DNA from: Thermomonas carbonis
GTDB lineage: Bacteria; Pseudomonadota; Gammaproteobacteria; Xanthomonadales; Xanthomonadaceae
NCBI RefSeq assembly: GCF_014396975.1
Contig: NZ_CP060719.1
Coordinates: forward strand, 964,001 to 1,028,000
Length of the DNA stretch: 64,000 bases
Direction of reading: 5' to 3'
In this document: piece by piece, positions 27,755 to 37,597 of the stretch
How positions within the stretch are numbered: the stretch's first letter is position 1
Layout: each line of letters starts with the position of its first letter
Translations under genes and position numbers: made by a program
The notes under the pieces: model-generated
Told to the model about the DNA's origin: nothing
Seen by the model: only the letters and a program-made list of their open reading frames with translations
Database searches by the model: none

Positions 27755-30700
27755 ATGGCTTCCAAATATTTCGCCAAAGGCTTGAAGCGGAGCGCGCTTA
27801 CCGTCGCGCTCGGCATGTGCTTCGCCGGCGGCATCCATGCGCAAAGCACATCAGGTGCCATCTACGGCAAGGCCGAAGCCGGCCAGACCGTCACCATCGT
27901 CAGTGACACGGGCCTGACCCGCACCGTCACCGCGGACGCGAACGGCCGATACAGCGCGCCGTCCCTGCCCGCCGGTCGCTACAAGGTGACCGCCGGCAGC
28001 GACGCCCGCGACGTCACGGTATTGGTGTCATCAGGTGCCCAAGTCGACTTCGGCGACGCTACGACGACCTTGGGCACCGTGACCGTGAACGCCAGCCAGA
28101 TCGCAACCATCGACGTCTCCCAGACGGATAGCCGGACGGTATTCACCGCCGAGCAACTCCAGGAACTCGCCGTTGCCCGCGATATCAATGCCGTGGCGCT
28201 GCTGGCACCGGGCGTGATCAATTCCACCGCCTACAACAGCCGCTCCTCCAGCGTCGGCAGTTTCGGTGGCGCGGCCGCCTCCGAGAACGCCTACTACATC
28301 AACGGCTTCCCGGTCACCAACCCGCTCACCAACATCGGTTCGACGACGCTGGGCTTCGACTCCATCGCGCAGCAACAGGTCCTGCTGGGTGGCTACGGCG
28401 CCGAGTTCGGCCGCAGCACGGGTGGCGTGATCAGCATCATCACCAAGCGCGGCACCAACGAGTGGAAGGGCGGCGTGTACGCCATCTACACCCCGGCGTC
28501 CCTGCGCAGCGACTACAAGGACATCTATTACCCGGAAACGGGTTTCTGGAACGCCACGACCCACTACAACACCACGGCCGGCAATAATCCGGCCAACTGG
28601 ACTGACGGCAAGCTGTACGACCTCAACCGTTTCAACAAGTCCGGTACGCAGGTCTACGGTTTTTACGTGGGTGGCCCGATCATCAAGGATCGACTGTTCA
28701 TCTATGCCAATGCCGAACAGAGCCAGACCGACCAGGAAATTTCCCGCTATTCGGCCAACCTGACGGGCAAGACCGCCGCGGGCGCTCCGGCACTCGCTGC
28801 GACGAGCCGTGCCCAAGCGTGGGGTGTCACCAAGTTCACCGATCCGCGCTGGACGGTGAAACTGGACTGGAACATCAATGACGACCACATCATCGAGCTG
28901 ACCGGGATCCAGGACAACGGCAAGGTCGATTCCGAGTACTACGGTTACAACTACGAGACCAACGAGCGCGACAATGTCTTGTTCAACACCAACAAGACGG
29001 AATCGAACACACGCCTGTACATCGGCAGGTACACCGGCTACCTGACCGACAACCTGAGCGTTTCTGCCATGTTCGGCCAGCAGAAGATCGACACCTTGGC
29101 CAATCCGCTCGAGGGCTACGACTCAAGCAAGACCTACGTCAGCATCTCGCCAACGGTGGTGCCCACGGCGTTTGCGGGCATCAGCAACCCGCAGAAATTC
29201 GGACCGACGTACAACTACGACGGTTTGGACGAAACCAAGGCACGCCGTTTCGACATCAACTACACCATTGGTGACCACGAATTGCGTGCGGGCTACGACT
29301 ACTTCGAGGCTTACTCCTACCGTGGCGACAACGTGGTCGGCCCGACCGGCTACTACTGGTCCTACGGCCTTGCCAGCAACCCGAACGCCGCGCTTGATGC
29401 CAGCCACTATGTCGGCTCGCCCGCTTCGGGTGGCGGCCTGGGCGCCAATGGCTACTACGTGACCAAGAACTATTCCGAGCATGGCGGTGGCACGACCGTG
29501 AAGCAGAAGGCCATGTTCATCGAAGACCGCTGGCACATCACCGAGAACTTCCTGTTGAGCCTGGGCCTGCGCAACGACGGATTCACGAATTACAACGGCA
29601 ATGGCGAAGCCTATGTGGAGCAGAAGAACAACTGGGCGCCGCGCATCGGTTTCAGCTGGGACGTGAACGGCGATTCCACGTTCAAGGTCTTCGGCAACAT
29701 GGGCCGGTACCACTTGGCCCTGCCGAACAACGTGTCGGTGCGTGGTTCCAACCCCTCGTTGAGTTCCGCGCAATACTTCACGTACACCGGCATCGCGGCC
29801 GACGGCACGCCGACCGGCCTGACCGCGATTCCGTATACCAACCCGAACAGCGTCTACACCTGCGACAACGGTGGCATGTCCTCGAACGTGGAATGCGGTT
29901 ACGACAAGGATCCGCGCACGATCGCCCAGATCGACCTGAAGCCGCACTATCAGGACGAGTTCCTGATCGGCATGGAGCGCAACGAGACCGACGCGTTCTC
30001 GTGGGGCGTCAAGGCCACGTACCGCGACCTGAAGAGCGCCATCGACGATATCTGCCCCAGCGAATGCTTCATCTTCAACGCGGGCGCCAACGTGGCAACC
30101 TTCTGGGAAGACGACGGCACCGGCAACCTGGTCCAGGTGACGCACGACTTCTCCGTCGACTTCGGTACCGCGTTCCCGGCGCTGAAGCGCAAATACGTCG
30201 CATTGGACATGTACGCCCAGTACCGCAAGGGCAAGTTCTTCGGCAAGGTGGACTACACCCTGTCGCACAACTGGGGCAACGCGGAAGGCCAGTTGAACTC
30301 CTCCGTGGACACGGGCGCTGGCGGCCAGGGCGACGTCTCCGTCACCCAGGACTGGGACTTGCCGGAACTGATGTTCGGCGTGAACGGCTCACTGCCGAAC
30401 AACCGCACGCACCAGATCAAGATGATCGGCACGTACCGCTTCACCGACGAATGGCGCATGGGTGGTTCGGCCATCGTGCAGAGCGGACGTCCGCGTAGCT
30501 GCTACAGCTACTGGCCGTACGCGAAGCCGGGCTTGTACAACAACGCCTACTACAGCTACTGCGGCGTGCCGGGTGCACAGACGGCGGTCAACAATCCGAA
30601 CGTGACTCCGAACCCGGAGTACGTGTTCTCGCCGCGCGGCAGCCTGGGTGAAACACCGTGGACCGCAACGTTCAACGTCAACGTGGCCTACACGCCGAAA

Positions 30701-30877
30701 TGGCTGGATGGCCTGACCCTGTCGATGGACGTGCTGAACCTGTTCAACACCCAGACCGCAACCGGCTATTACGAGCGTTCGGCCAGCAGCCGCACGACCG
30801 TCAATCCGCGCTTCGGCCAGGAGCTGTACTACTCCGCACCGCGCAGCTTCCGCTTCAGCGCTCGCTACGATTTCTGA
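27755..30877 (+). CDS. Oar-like TonB-dependent outer-membrane receptor
   Basis: A 1040-aa protein with a signal peptide (ALTVALGMCFAGGIHAQ), a carboxypeptidase-regulatory-like domain (about 32-115, 'GAIYGKAEAGQTVTIVSD'), a plug ('LQELAVARDINAVALLAPGV ... GGYGAEFGRSTGGVISIITKRGTNEWKGG') and a 22-strand-type barrel ending in the aromatic 'FSARYDF'. Oar-like receptors are abundant in Xanthomonadaceae and take up peptides, sugars or other polymers. The substrate here is unknown. It has its own promoter and terminator. It separates the SSS kinase from its presumed regulator and is flanked on the far side by a small relic of kinase sequence (30993-31040). Confidence 0.93.
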   Translation: MASKYFAKGLKRSALTVALGMCFAGGIHAQSTSGAIYGKAEAGQTVTIVSDTGLTRTVTADANGRYSAPSLPAGRYKVTAGSDARDVTVLVSSGAQVDFGDATTTLGTVTVNASQIATIDVSQTDSRTVFTAEQLQELAVARDINAVALLAPGVINSTAYNSRSSSVGSFGGAAASENAYYINGFPVTNPLTNIGSTTLGFDSIAQQQVLLGGYGAEFGRSTGGVISIITKRGTNEWKGGVYAIYTPASLRSDYKDIYYPETGFWNATTHYNTTAGNNPANWTDGKLYDLNRFNKSGTQVYGFYVGGPIIKDRLFIYANAEQSQTDQEISRYSANLTGKTAAGAPALAATSRAQAWGVTKFTDPRWTVKLDWNINDDHIIELTGIQDNGKVDSEYYGYNYETNERDNVLFNTNKTESNTRLYIGRYTGYLTDNLSVSAMFGQQKIDTLANPLEGYDSSKTYVSISPTVVPTAFAGISNPQKFGPTYNYDGLDETKARRFDINYTIGDHELRAGYDYFEAYSYRGDNVVGPTGYYWSYGLASNPNAALDASHYVGSPASGGGLGANGYYVTKNYSEHGGGTTVKQKAMFIEDRWHITENFLLSLGLRNDGFTNYNGNGEAYVEQKNNWAPRIGFSWDVNGDSTFKVFGNMGRYHLALPNNVSVRGSNPSLSSAQYFTYTGIAADGTPTGLTAIPYTNPNSVYTCDNGGMSSNVECGYDKDPRTIAQIDLKPHYQDEFLIGMERNETDAFSWGVKATYRDLKSAIDDICPSECFIFNAGANVATFWEDDGTGNLVQVTHDFSVDFGTAFPALKRKYVALDMYAQYRKGKFFGKVDYTLSHNWGNAEGQLNSSVDTGAGGQGDVSVTQDWDLPELMFGVNGSLPNNRTHQIKMIGTYRFTDEWRMGGSAIVQSGRPRSCYSYWPYAKPGLYNNAYYSYCGVPGAQTAVNNPNVTPNPEYVFSPRGSLGETPWTATFNVNVAYTPKWLDGLTLSMDVLNLFNTQTATGYYERSASSRTTVNPRFGQELYYSAPRSFRFSARYDF

Positions 30878-30908
30878 TCCGCTGATCCGCGCTTCGTGAT
30901 GCAAGAAG

Positions 30909-30936
30909 ACCGGCCCCGCGAGGGGCCGGTTTTTTT
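30909..30936 (+). terminator. Rho-independent terminator of the TonB receptor
   Basis: ACCGGCCCC-GCGA-GGGGCCGGT is a 9-bp stem with a GNRA loop, followed by seven T residues. Confidence 0.92.
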
Positions 30937-30992
30937 GCGAACGAGATATCAGCGAAGGAATCGCGGCAAGGCCGATGTCGATAAGCCAATCC

Positions 30993-31040
30993 GGCATGCG
31001 CGGGCTGCTCGGCCGCTGGGGCGTGCAGGGCAGTTGCGCC
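30993..31040 (+). pseudogene. Relic of the SSS-kinase receiver domain
   Basis: By hand alignment, 41 of 48 bases match the receiver-domain part of the upstream kinase gene, in the same strand and frame. It reads GMRGLLGRWGVQGSCA against GMRALLGRWGVEVTCA in the kinase. No start, no phospho-acceptor and no further similarity on either side. It lies 107 bp from the 3' end of the regulator gene. It looks like a leftover of a duplication or rearrangement that placed the TonB receptor between kinase and regulator. Confidence 0.55.
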
Positions 31041-31147
31041 CTGATGGCCCATTACGTTTTCCCAACATCTTAGATAATTGATGCACCGTAGATGTAAGGT
31101 CGAAAGCATCTGCCTCCAAAGGATTTTCCGAACACGCGCGATTGCCC

Positions 31148-31810
31148 TCAATCGCCCTCCGGCGCCACCACCTTGTCCGGATCCACCGCCAGCTTGCCGG
31201 CGAGCAACACGGCCTGGGTGCGGTTGTTGGCGCCGAGCTTGCGCAGGATGGCGCTCATGTGCGCCTTGATGGTCGCTTCCGACACGCCGAGTTCGTAGCC
31301 GATCTGCTTGTTGAGCAGGCCGGTGCCGAGCATCTGCAGCACGCGGAACTGTTGCGGGGTGAGTTCGCGTACCCGCGCGGCGATGGCGCGTTCGTCGTCG
31401 GCGATGGGCGCCGCGTTGAGCGCCGCGTCGGGCACCCAACGTTCGCCGTCGAGCACCTGCTGCAACGCGGTGGCCAGCGTCGCGGCATCGGAAGATTTCG
31501 GGATGAAGCCCATCGCACCGTGGTCCAGCGCGCGACGCATCACCTCGGGTTCCTCGCGCGCGGAGACCATCGCCACCGGCAGTTGCGGATGCGCGGCGCG
31601 CAGGTGCACCAGCGCGGAGAAGCCCTGCGTGCCGGGCATGTTGAGGTCGAGTAGCAGCAGGTCGGCATCCGGTTCGGCATCGACCATCGCGTATAGCGCG
31701 TCGGCGTTCTCCGCCTCGCGGATCTGCGCGCCAGGCAGCAGGCGCAACGCCACGCCGCGCAGTGCCTCGCGGAACAGCGGGTGGTCGTCGGCGATGAGGA
31801 TGGTGGTCAT
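31148..31810 (-). CDS. LuxR-type response regulator (CrbR/ErdR type)
   Basis: A 220-aa two-domain regulator. The receiver has the acidic pair D8-D9 (IADDHP), phospho-acceptor D55 (LLLLDLNMPG), the S/T switch in 'AMVSAREE', and K in 'GFIPKSS'. The C-terminal LuxR HTH reads 'LTPQQFRVLQMLGTGLLNKQIGYELGVSEATIKAHMSAILRKLGANNRTQAV'. ATG 31810 lies 10 bp after the acs stop, so it is co-transcribed with acs. By analogy with CrbR/ErdR it is expected to be phosphorylated by the hybrid kinase and to activate acs. That partnership is inferred from order and family. Confidence 0.93.
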   Translation of the reverse strand: MTTILIADDHPLFREALRGVALRLLPGAQIREAENADALYAMVDAEPDADLLLLDLNMPGTQGFSALVHLRAAHPQLPVAMVSAREEPEVMRRALDHGAMGFIPKSSDAATLATALQQVLDGERWVPDAALNAAPIADDERAIAARVRELTPQQFRVLQMLGTGLLNKQIGYELGVSEATIKAHMSAILRKLGANNRTQAVLLAGKLAVDPDKVVAPEGD

Positions 31811-31820
31811 GGCGCGCGGG

Positions 31821-33758
<1,938 letters not shown>

Positions 33759-33855
33759 GTCGTCACTCCGTTGCATGTCTCGCGCGGCCTGTGCCGCCCT
33801 GCGTGCAAGTGTGCCGCATCCCTCCTGCTGCATTGCCGCAGGCGGCTTAGACGAT

Positions 33856-33881
33856 GGTCGTAAGCGGGCCCGTTTGCGACC
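33856..33881. promoter_or_regulatory. 26-bp near-palindrome in the acs/dcaP divergent promoter
   Basis: GGTCG-TAAGCGGGCCCGTTT-GCGACC is symmetric except for two base pairs. It lies 98 bp before acs and 84 bp before the porin gene. Position and symmetry suggest an operator for a dimeric regulator such as the adjacent LuxR-type protein. Binding is inferred. Confidence 0.45.
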
Positions 33882-33964
33882 AAAGGCGAATGGTCGCGCC
33901 ACCATGTGCACGCGCACCCTCCAGCTTCCGTGGACATCCACGGATGCCCTGGGAGGGGATCACG

Positions 33965-35335
33965 ATGGCAACGAACGCACCGCGCAAACGGTTGGCGCTG
34001 GCGATGACGCTGGCCCTGCTGGCGCCCGGCATGGCGATGGCGCAGACCGCGAAAGAGAAAGAACTGGAAGCGCGCATCGCGCAACTGGAAGCGCAGGTGC
34101 AGGCACTGATCGGCGCGCAGCAACAGCAACAGGCCAGCATCGTCGATACCAAGGCGCTGTTGGACCAGGTCAAGGTCGCGCAGGCCGCGCCCGCTGCGGA
34201 TCCGGCCAAGTCGATCCAGGGCACGCCCATTCTCACCGCCGGCAATCCGAATGGCCGCTTCAGCTTTGGTGGCTTCATCAAGGTCGATGCGATGGCGACC
34301 GACACCAACGCCGGCGAGATCGCCGACGGCAGCGCCGGGCGCATGTTCTACCTGCCCAGCGCGATCCCGGTCGGCGGTGCCGACGAATCGCACGTCGACA
34401 CCGACACCCATGCGCAGTTCTCGCGCTTCTGGTTCGCCGCCGATGGCGAGATGCAGGGCCACAAGACCCGCGCCTACCTGGAGTTCGACCTGTTCGGCGG
34501 CGGCAGCAACCAGATCGGCAACGAGGCCGCGACCAACACCCACGCGCTCGCCCTGCGCCAGGCCTACGTGACCTGGGACAAGTGGCTGGCCGGCCAGGCC
34601 TGGTCGAACTTCCAGGACACCGCGGCGTTGCCGGATGCGGTGGACTTCGTCGGCCCGACCGAAGGCACCACCTTCGTGCGGCAGACACAGTTGCGCTACA
34701 CCAGCGGCGCGTTCTCGGTGTCGCTGGAGAACCCGCAGACCGTGGTCACCGCGTACCGCAGCACCACCCGCAGCAACAGCGACGACGGGGTGATGCCGGA
34801 CGTCACCGCGCGCTGGACCAGGAAGGGCGAGTGGGGCCACTTCAGCGTCGCCGGCCTGGCGCGCCAGCTGCGTTACGAAACCGCCACCACCAGCGCCGAC
34901 GGCAGCGGCTTCGGCGTGAGCGTGTCGGGCAAATACAACATCGGCAAGAACGACGACATCCGCTACATGCTCACCGGCGGCCAGGGCATCGGCCGCTATG
35001 TCGGCTTCGCGCTGGGTGCGGATGGCGCGCTGGATGCGACCGGCTCCGACATCGAAGGCACCGGCGTGCTGGCCGGCTTCGTCGCGTGGCGACACGTGTT
35101 CGACCCGAAGCTGCGCGGCAACCTGATGTTCTCCCGCGCGCAGCTGGACAACGACACCGACTGGACCGGTTTTGGGGTCACCAGGTCCGCGCAATCGGTG
35201 CACGCCAACCTGATCTACAGTCCGTTCCCGAAACTCGACATCGGCGCGGAACTGATCTGGGGCAATCGCGAGGTGGAGAGCGGCGCCGATGGCGACCTGC
35301 GCCGCCTGCACACCTCCGTCAAGTACAGCTTCTAA
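33965..35335 (+). CDS. DcaP-like outer-membrane porin
   Basis: A 456-aa porin. It has a signal peptide (RLALAMTLALLAPGMAMAQ) and a short N-terminal coiled coil (about 27-60, KEKELEARIAQLEAQVQALI), as in DcaP trimeric channels. A 16-strand-type barrel follows ('FSFGGFIKVDAMATDTN', 'FSRFWFAADGEM', 'RQAYVTWDKWLAGQAWSNFQD') and ends in 'VKYSF'. DcaP channels pass negatively charged small molecules, including dicarboxylates. Together with the MHS symporter 10 bp downstream and the divergent acs, it probably supplies short organic acids. GGGAGGGG precedes ATG 33965. Confidence 0.88.
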   Translation: MATNAPRKRLALAMTLALLAPGMAMAQTAKEKELEARIAQLEAQVQALIGAQQQQQASIVDTKALLDQVKVAQAAPAADPAKSIQGTPILTAGNPNGRFSFGGFIKVDAMATDTNAGEIADGSAGRMFYLPSAIPVGGADESHVDTDTHAQFSRFWFAADGEMQGHKTRAYLEFDLFGGGSNQIGNEAATNTHALALRQAYVTWDKWLAGQAWSNFQDTAALPDAVDFVGPTEGTTFVRQTQLRYTSGAFSVSLENPQTVVTAYRSTTRSNSDDGVMPDVTARWTRKGEWGHFSVAGLARQLRYETATTSADGSGFGVSVSGKYNIGKNDDIRYMLTGGQGIGRYVGFALGADGALDATGSDIEGTGVLAGFVAWRHVFDPKLRGNLMFSRAQLDNDTDWTGFGVTRSAQSVHANLIYSPFPKLDIGAELIWGNREVESGADGDLRRLHTSVKYSF

Positions 35336-35345
35336 GGGGAATCAC

Positions 35346-37007
35346 ATGAGTTCCACGACCGCGCAACCTGCACCCGCGGGCGACCTGACCAAGGGCCACA
35401 AGAAGGTCATCTTCGCCTCCAGCCTCGGCACCGTGTTCGAGTGGTACGACTTCTATCTCTACGGCTCGCTGGCGGTGATCATCGCCAAGCAGTTCTTCAG
35501 CGGCGTCAACGAAACCACCGGCATGATCTTCGCGCTGCTGGCCTTCGCCGCGGGCTTCTTCGTGCGGCCGTTCGGCGCGGCGTTCTTCGGCAGCCTGGGC
35601 GACCGCATCGGCCGCAAGTACACCTTCCTGGTCACCATCCTGATCATGGGCATCTCGACCTTCCTGGTCGGCGTGTTGCCCAACTACGCGAGCATCGGCA
35701 TCGCCGCGCCGGTGATCCTGATCGTGCTGCGACTGGCCCAGGGCCTGGCGATGGGCGGCGAGTACGGCGGCGCGGCGACCTACGTGGCCGAACACGCACC
35801 GCCTGGCAAGCGCGGGTTGTACACCGCCTTCATCCAGACCACGGCGACGCTGGGCCTGTTCCTGTCGCTGGCGGTGATCCTGGCCTGCCGGTTGACCCTG
35901 GGCACGGAAGCGTTCGAGGACTGGGGCTGGCGCATCCCGTTCCTGGGCTCGATCGTGCTGCTCGGCGTGTCGGTGTGGATCCGCCTGCAACTGGCGGAGT
36001 CGCCGTTGTTCCAGCAGATGAAGGCCGAGGGCAAGGGCTCGAAGCAGCCGTTCCGCGATTCGCTCAAGGGCGGCAACCTGAAGCTGATGCTGCTGGTGCT
36101 GTTCGGCGCCACCGCGGGCCAGGCGGTGGTCTGGTACGGCGGCCAGTTCTACGCGCTGTTCTTCCTGCAGAGCATGATCAAGGTCGACCCGACCGTGTCC
36201 TACCTGCTGATCGCCGGCGCGCTGCTGCTGGCCACGCCGTTCTTCCTGTTCTTCGGCTGGCTGTCGGACAAGATCGGCCGCAAGAAGATCATCATGGCCG
36301 GCTGCCTGCTGGCGGCGATCACCTACTTCCCGATCTTCAAGGGCATCACCCACTACGCCAATCCGGCGATCGAGGAAGCGCGCACGTCGTCGCCGGCGGT
36401 GGTCATCGCCGATCCCGCGACCTGCAGCTTCCAGTTCGATCCGGTCGGCATCCGCAAGTTCACCAGCTCCTGCGACATGGCTACCGCCGCACTGACCAAG
36501 GCCGGCGTGCCGCATGACATCCAGCCGGGCCCGGCAGGTGCGCTGGCGCAGGTGCAGGTGGGCGGCAACACGGTGGTGTCGTACGAAGCCGCCGGCCTGG
36601 GCAAGGACGAAGTGAAGGCGAAGGCGGGCGAGTTCGGCGCTGCGTTGAAGGCGGCGCTGACCAGCGCCGGCTATCCGGAAAAGGCGGACACCGCGCGCAT
36701 CAACATCCCGATGACGCTGTTCCTGCTGTGGGTGCTGGTGATCTACGTGACCATGGTCTACGGCCCGATCGCCGCGTTCCTGGTCGAGCTGTTCCCGACC
36801 CGCATCCGCTACACCTCGATGTCGCTGCCGTACCACATCGGCAACGGCTGGTTCGGTGGCTTCCTGCCGGCGATCTCGTTCGCGCTGGTCGCGGGTACCG
36901 GCAACCTCTACTACGGCCTGTGGTATCCGATCGGCATCGCGTTGATGACACTGGTCATCGGCACCCTGTTCCTGCGCGAAACCAGGAACGTGGACATCAC
37001 CCAGTAA
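35346..37007 (+). CDS. MFS metabolite:H+ symporter (MHS family) with a large periplasmic insert
   Basis: A 553-aa transporter. N-terminal half: 'GTVFEWYDFYLYGSLAVIIAKQFF', 'RPFGAAFFGSLGDRIGRKYTF' (motif A) and 'GLAMGGEYGGAATYVAEHAPPGKRG' are MHS signatures. The C-terminal half repeats motif A as 'GWLSDKIGRKK'. Between helices near residues 335 and 455 lies a ~110-residue soluble insert with two cysteines (CSFQF and SSCDMA, about residues 359 and 377) that may form a disulfide in the periplasm. Plain MHS proteins of about 430 aa lack it. AGGGG precedes ATG 35346, 10 bp after the porin gene. The likely substrate is a short organic acid. Confidence 0.92.
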   Translation: MSSTTAQPAPAGDLTKGHKKVIFASSLGTVFEWYDFYLYGSLAVIIAKQFFSGVNETTGMIFALLAFAAGFFVRPFGAAFFGSLGDRIGRKYTFLVTILIMGISTFLVGVLPNYASIGIAAPVILIVLRLAQGLAMGGEYGGAATYVAEHAPPGKRGLYTAFIQTTATLGLFLSLAVILACRLTLGTEAFEDWGWRIPFLGSIVLLGVSVWIRLQLAESPLFQQMKAEGKGSKQPFRDSLKGGNLKLMLLVLFGATAGQAVVWYGGQFYALFFLQSMIKVDPTVSYLLIAGALLLATPFFLFFGWLSDKIGRKKIIMAGCLLAAITYFPIFKGITHYANPAIEEARTSSPAVVIADPATCSFQFDPVGIRKFTSSCDMATAALTKAGVPHDIQPGPAGALAQVQVGGNTVVSYEAAGLGKDEVKAKAGEFGAALKAALTSAGYPEKADTARINIPMTLFLLWVLVIYVTMVYGPIAAFLVELFPTRIRYTSMSLPYHIGNGWFGGFLPAISFALVAGTGNLYYGLWYPIGIALMTLVIGTLFLRETRNVDITQ

Positions 37008-37029
37008 CCACGCCCTCCCCCGTGGTTCG

Positions 37030-37060
37030 CAGGCGCCGGCAACCCGGCGCCTGTTTTTTT
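37030..37060 (+). terminator. Rho-independent terminator of the porin-symporter operon
   Basis: CAGGCGCCGG-CAAC-CCGGCGCCTG is a 10-bp perfect stem followed by seven T residues. Confidence 0.92.
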
Positions 37061-37138
37061 GTGCGGCTGCCGCGTCGCCGAATGACCTCCTGCACATGAC
37101 CTCGCCGAGGGGCGCAACGACGACTGGGGCGTTGGGCG

Positions 37139-37295
37139 ATGCTGGTGCTGGACGATTGCCGGATCATGGTGGATGAATCGATCAATCCGCCGCCCGACGC
37201 GGCGCGGACCTCGGTGGTCTACCTCTGCCTCGATGACATCTTCGCGTATCACCGCGAGGTGCGCAGGCGCGGGATCCATGCACCTTCGATTTCGC
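37139..37295 (+). pseudogene. VOC/glyoxalase-like fragment
   Basis: The stretch MLVLDDCRIMVDE, then 'SVVYLCLDDIFAYHREVRRRGIH', resembles the second half of VOC-fold proteins ('SVYLYVDDVDAYHAELRARG'). No N-terminal half is visible upstream, and the similarity stops where a reversed hydrolase relic begins. It is read as a gene fragment. Confidence 0.45.
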
Positions 37296-37304
37296 ATACC
37301 TCCT

Positions 37305-37597
37305 GCGGCCAGCCACGGGCATCGTCCATCCATCGGTCCGTGCTCATGCCTTGCTCCTGACTCCGAACGCACGGCCAGCGGTCTCGTGGCTGTTGAGCGT
37401 CACGTCCACACGACCTTCCGAAGTTCCCTCGCGTCTCCCTCGGACCAGTGGACGGGCTCGACCGCGTCGTCCTTCGCATGGATCAGCAAGGTCTGCGCTA
37501 TGCGCGTGGAAATGACGATGTCGGCATTCAGCTCCCGGTCCGCCGTTGCCCCTTGCGTTGTGTTCTTGTGTTCCCTGCTGGCAAGCGGAATCCTCAC
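37305..37597 (-). pseudogene. Frameshifted C-terminal relic of an alpha/beta hydrolase
   Basis: The minus strand reads REHKNTTQGATADRELNADI, then 'LLIHAKDDAVEPVHWSEGDAREL'. After a frame change it continues 'STDRWMDDARGW'. This closely matches the end of the intact hydrolase at 53408-54415 ('EHKNKTPKDVAARELNTDIVISARI', 'LLIHAKDDTVDPVHYSE', 'DTDRWMDDALGW'). The N-terminal two thirds are missing. It ends against the TPR-sulfotransferase gene and abuts the VOC relic, marking a rearranged site. Confidence 0.75.
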
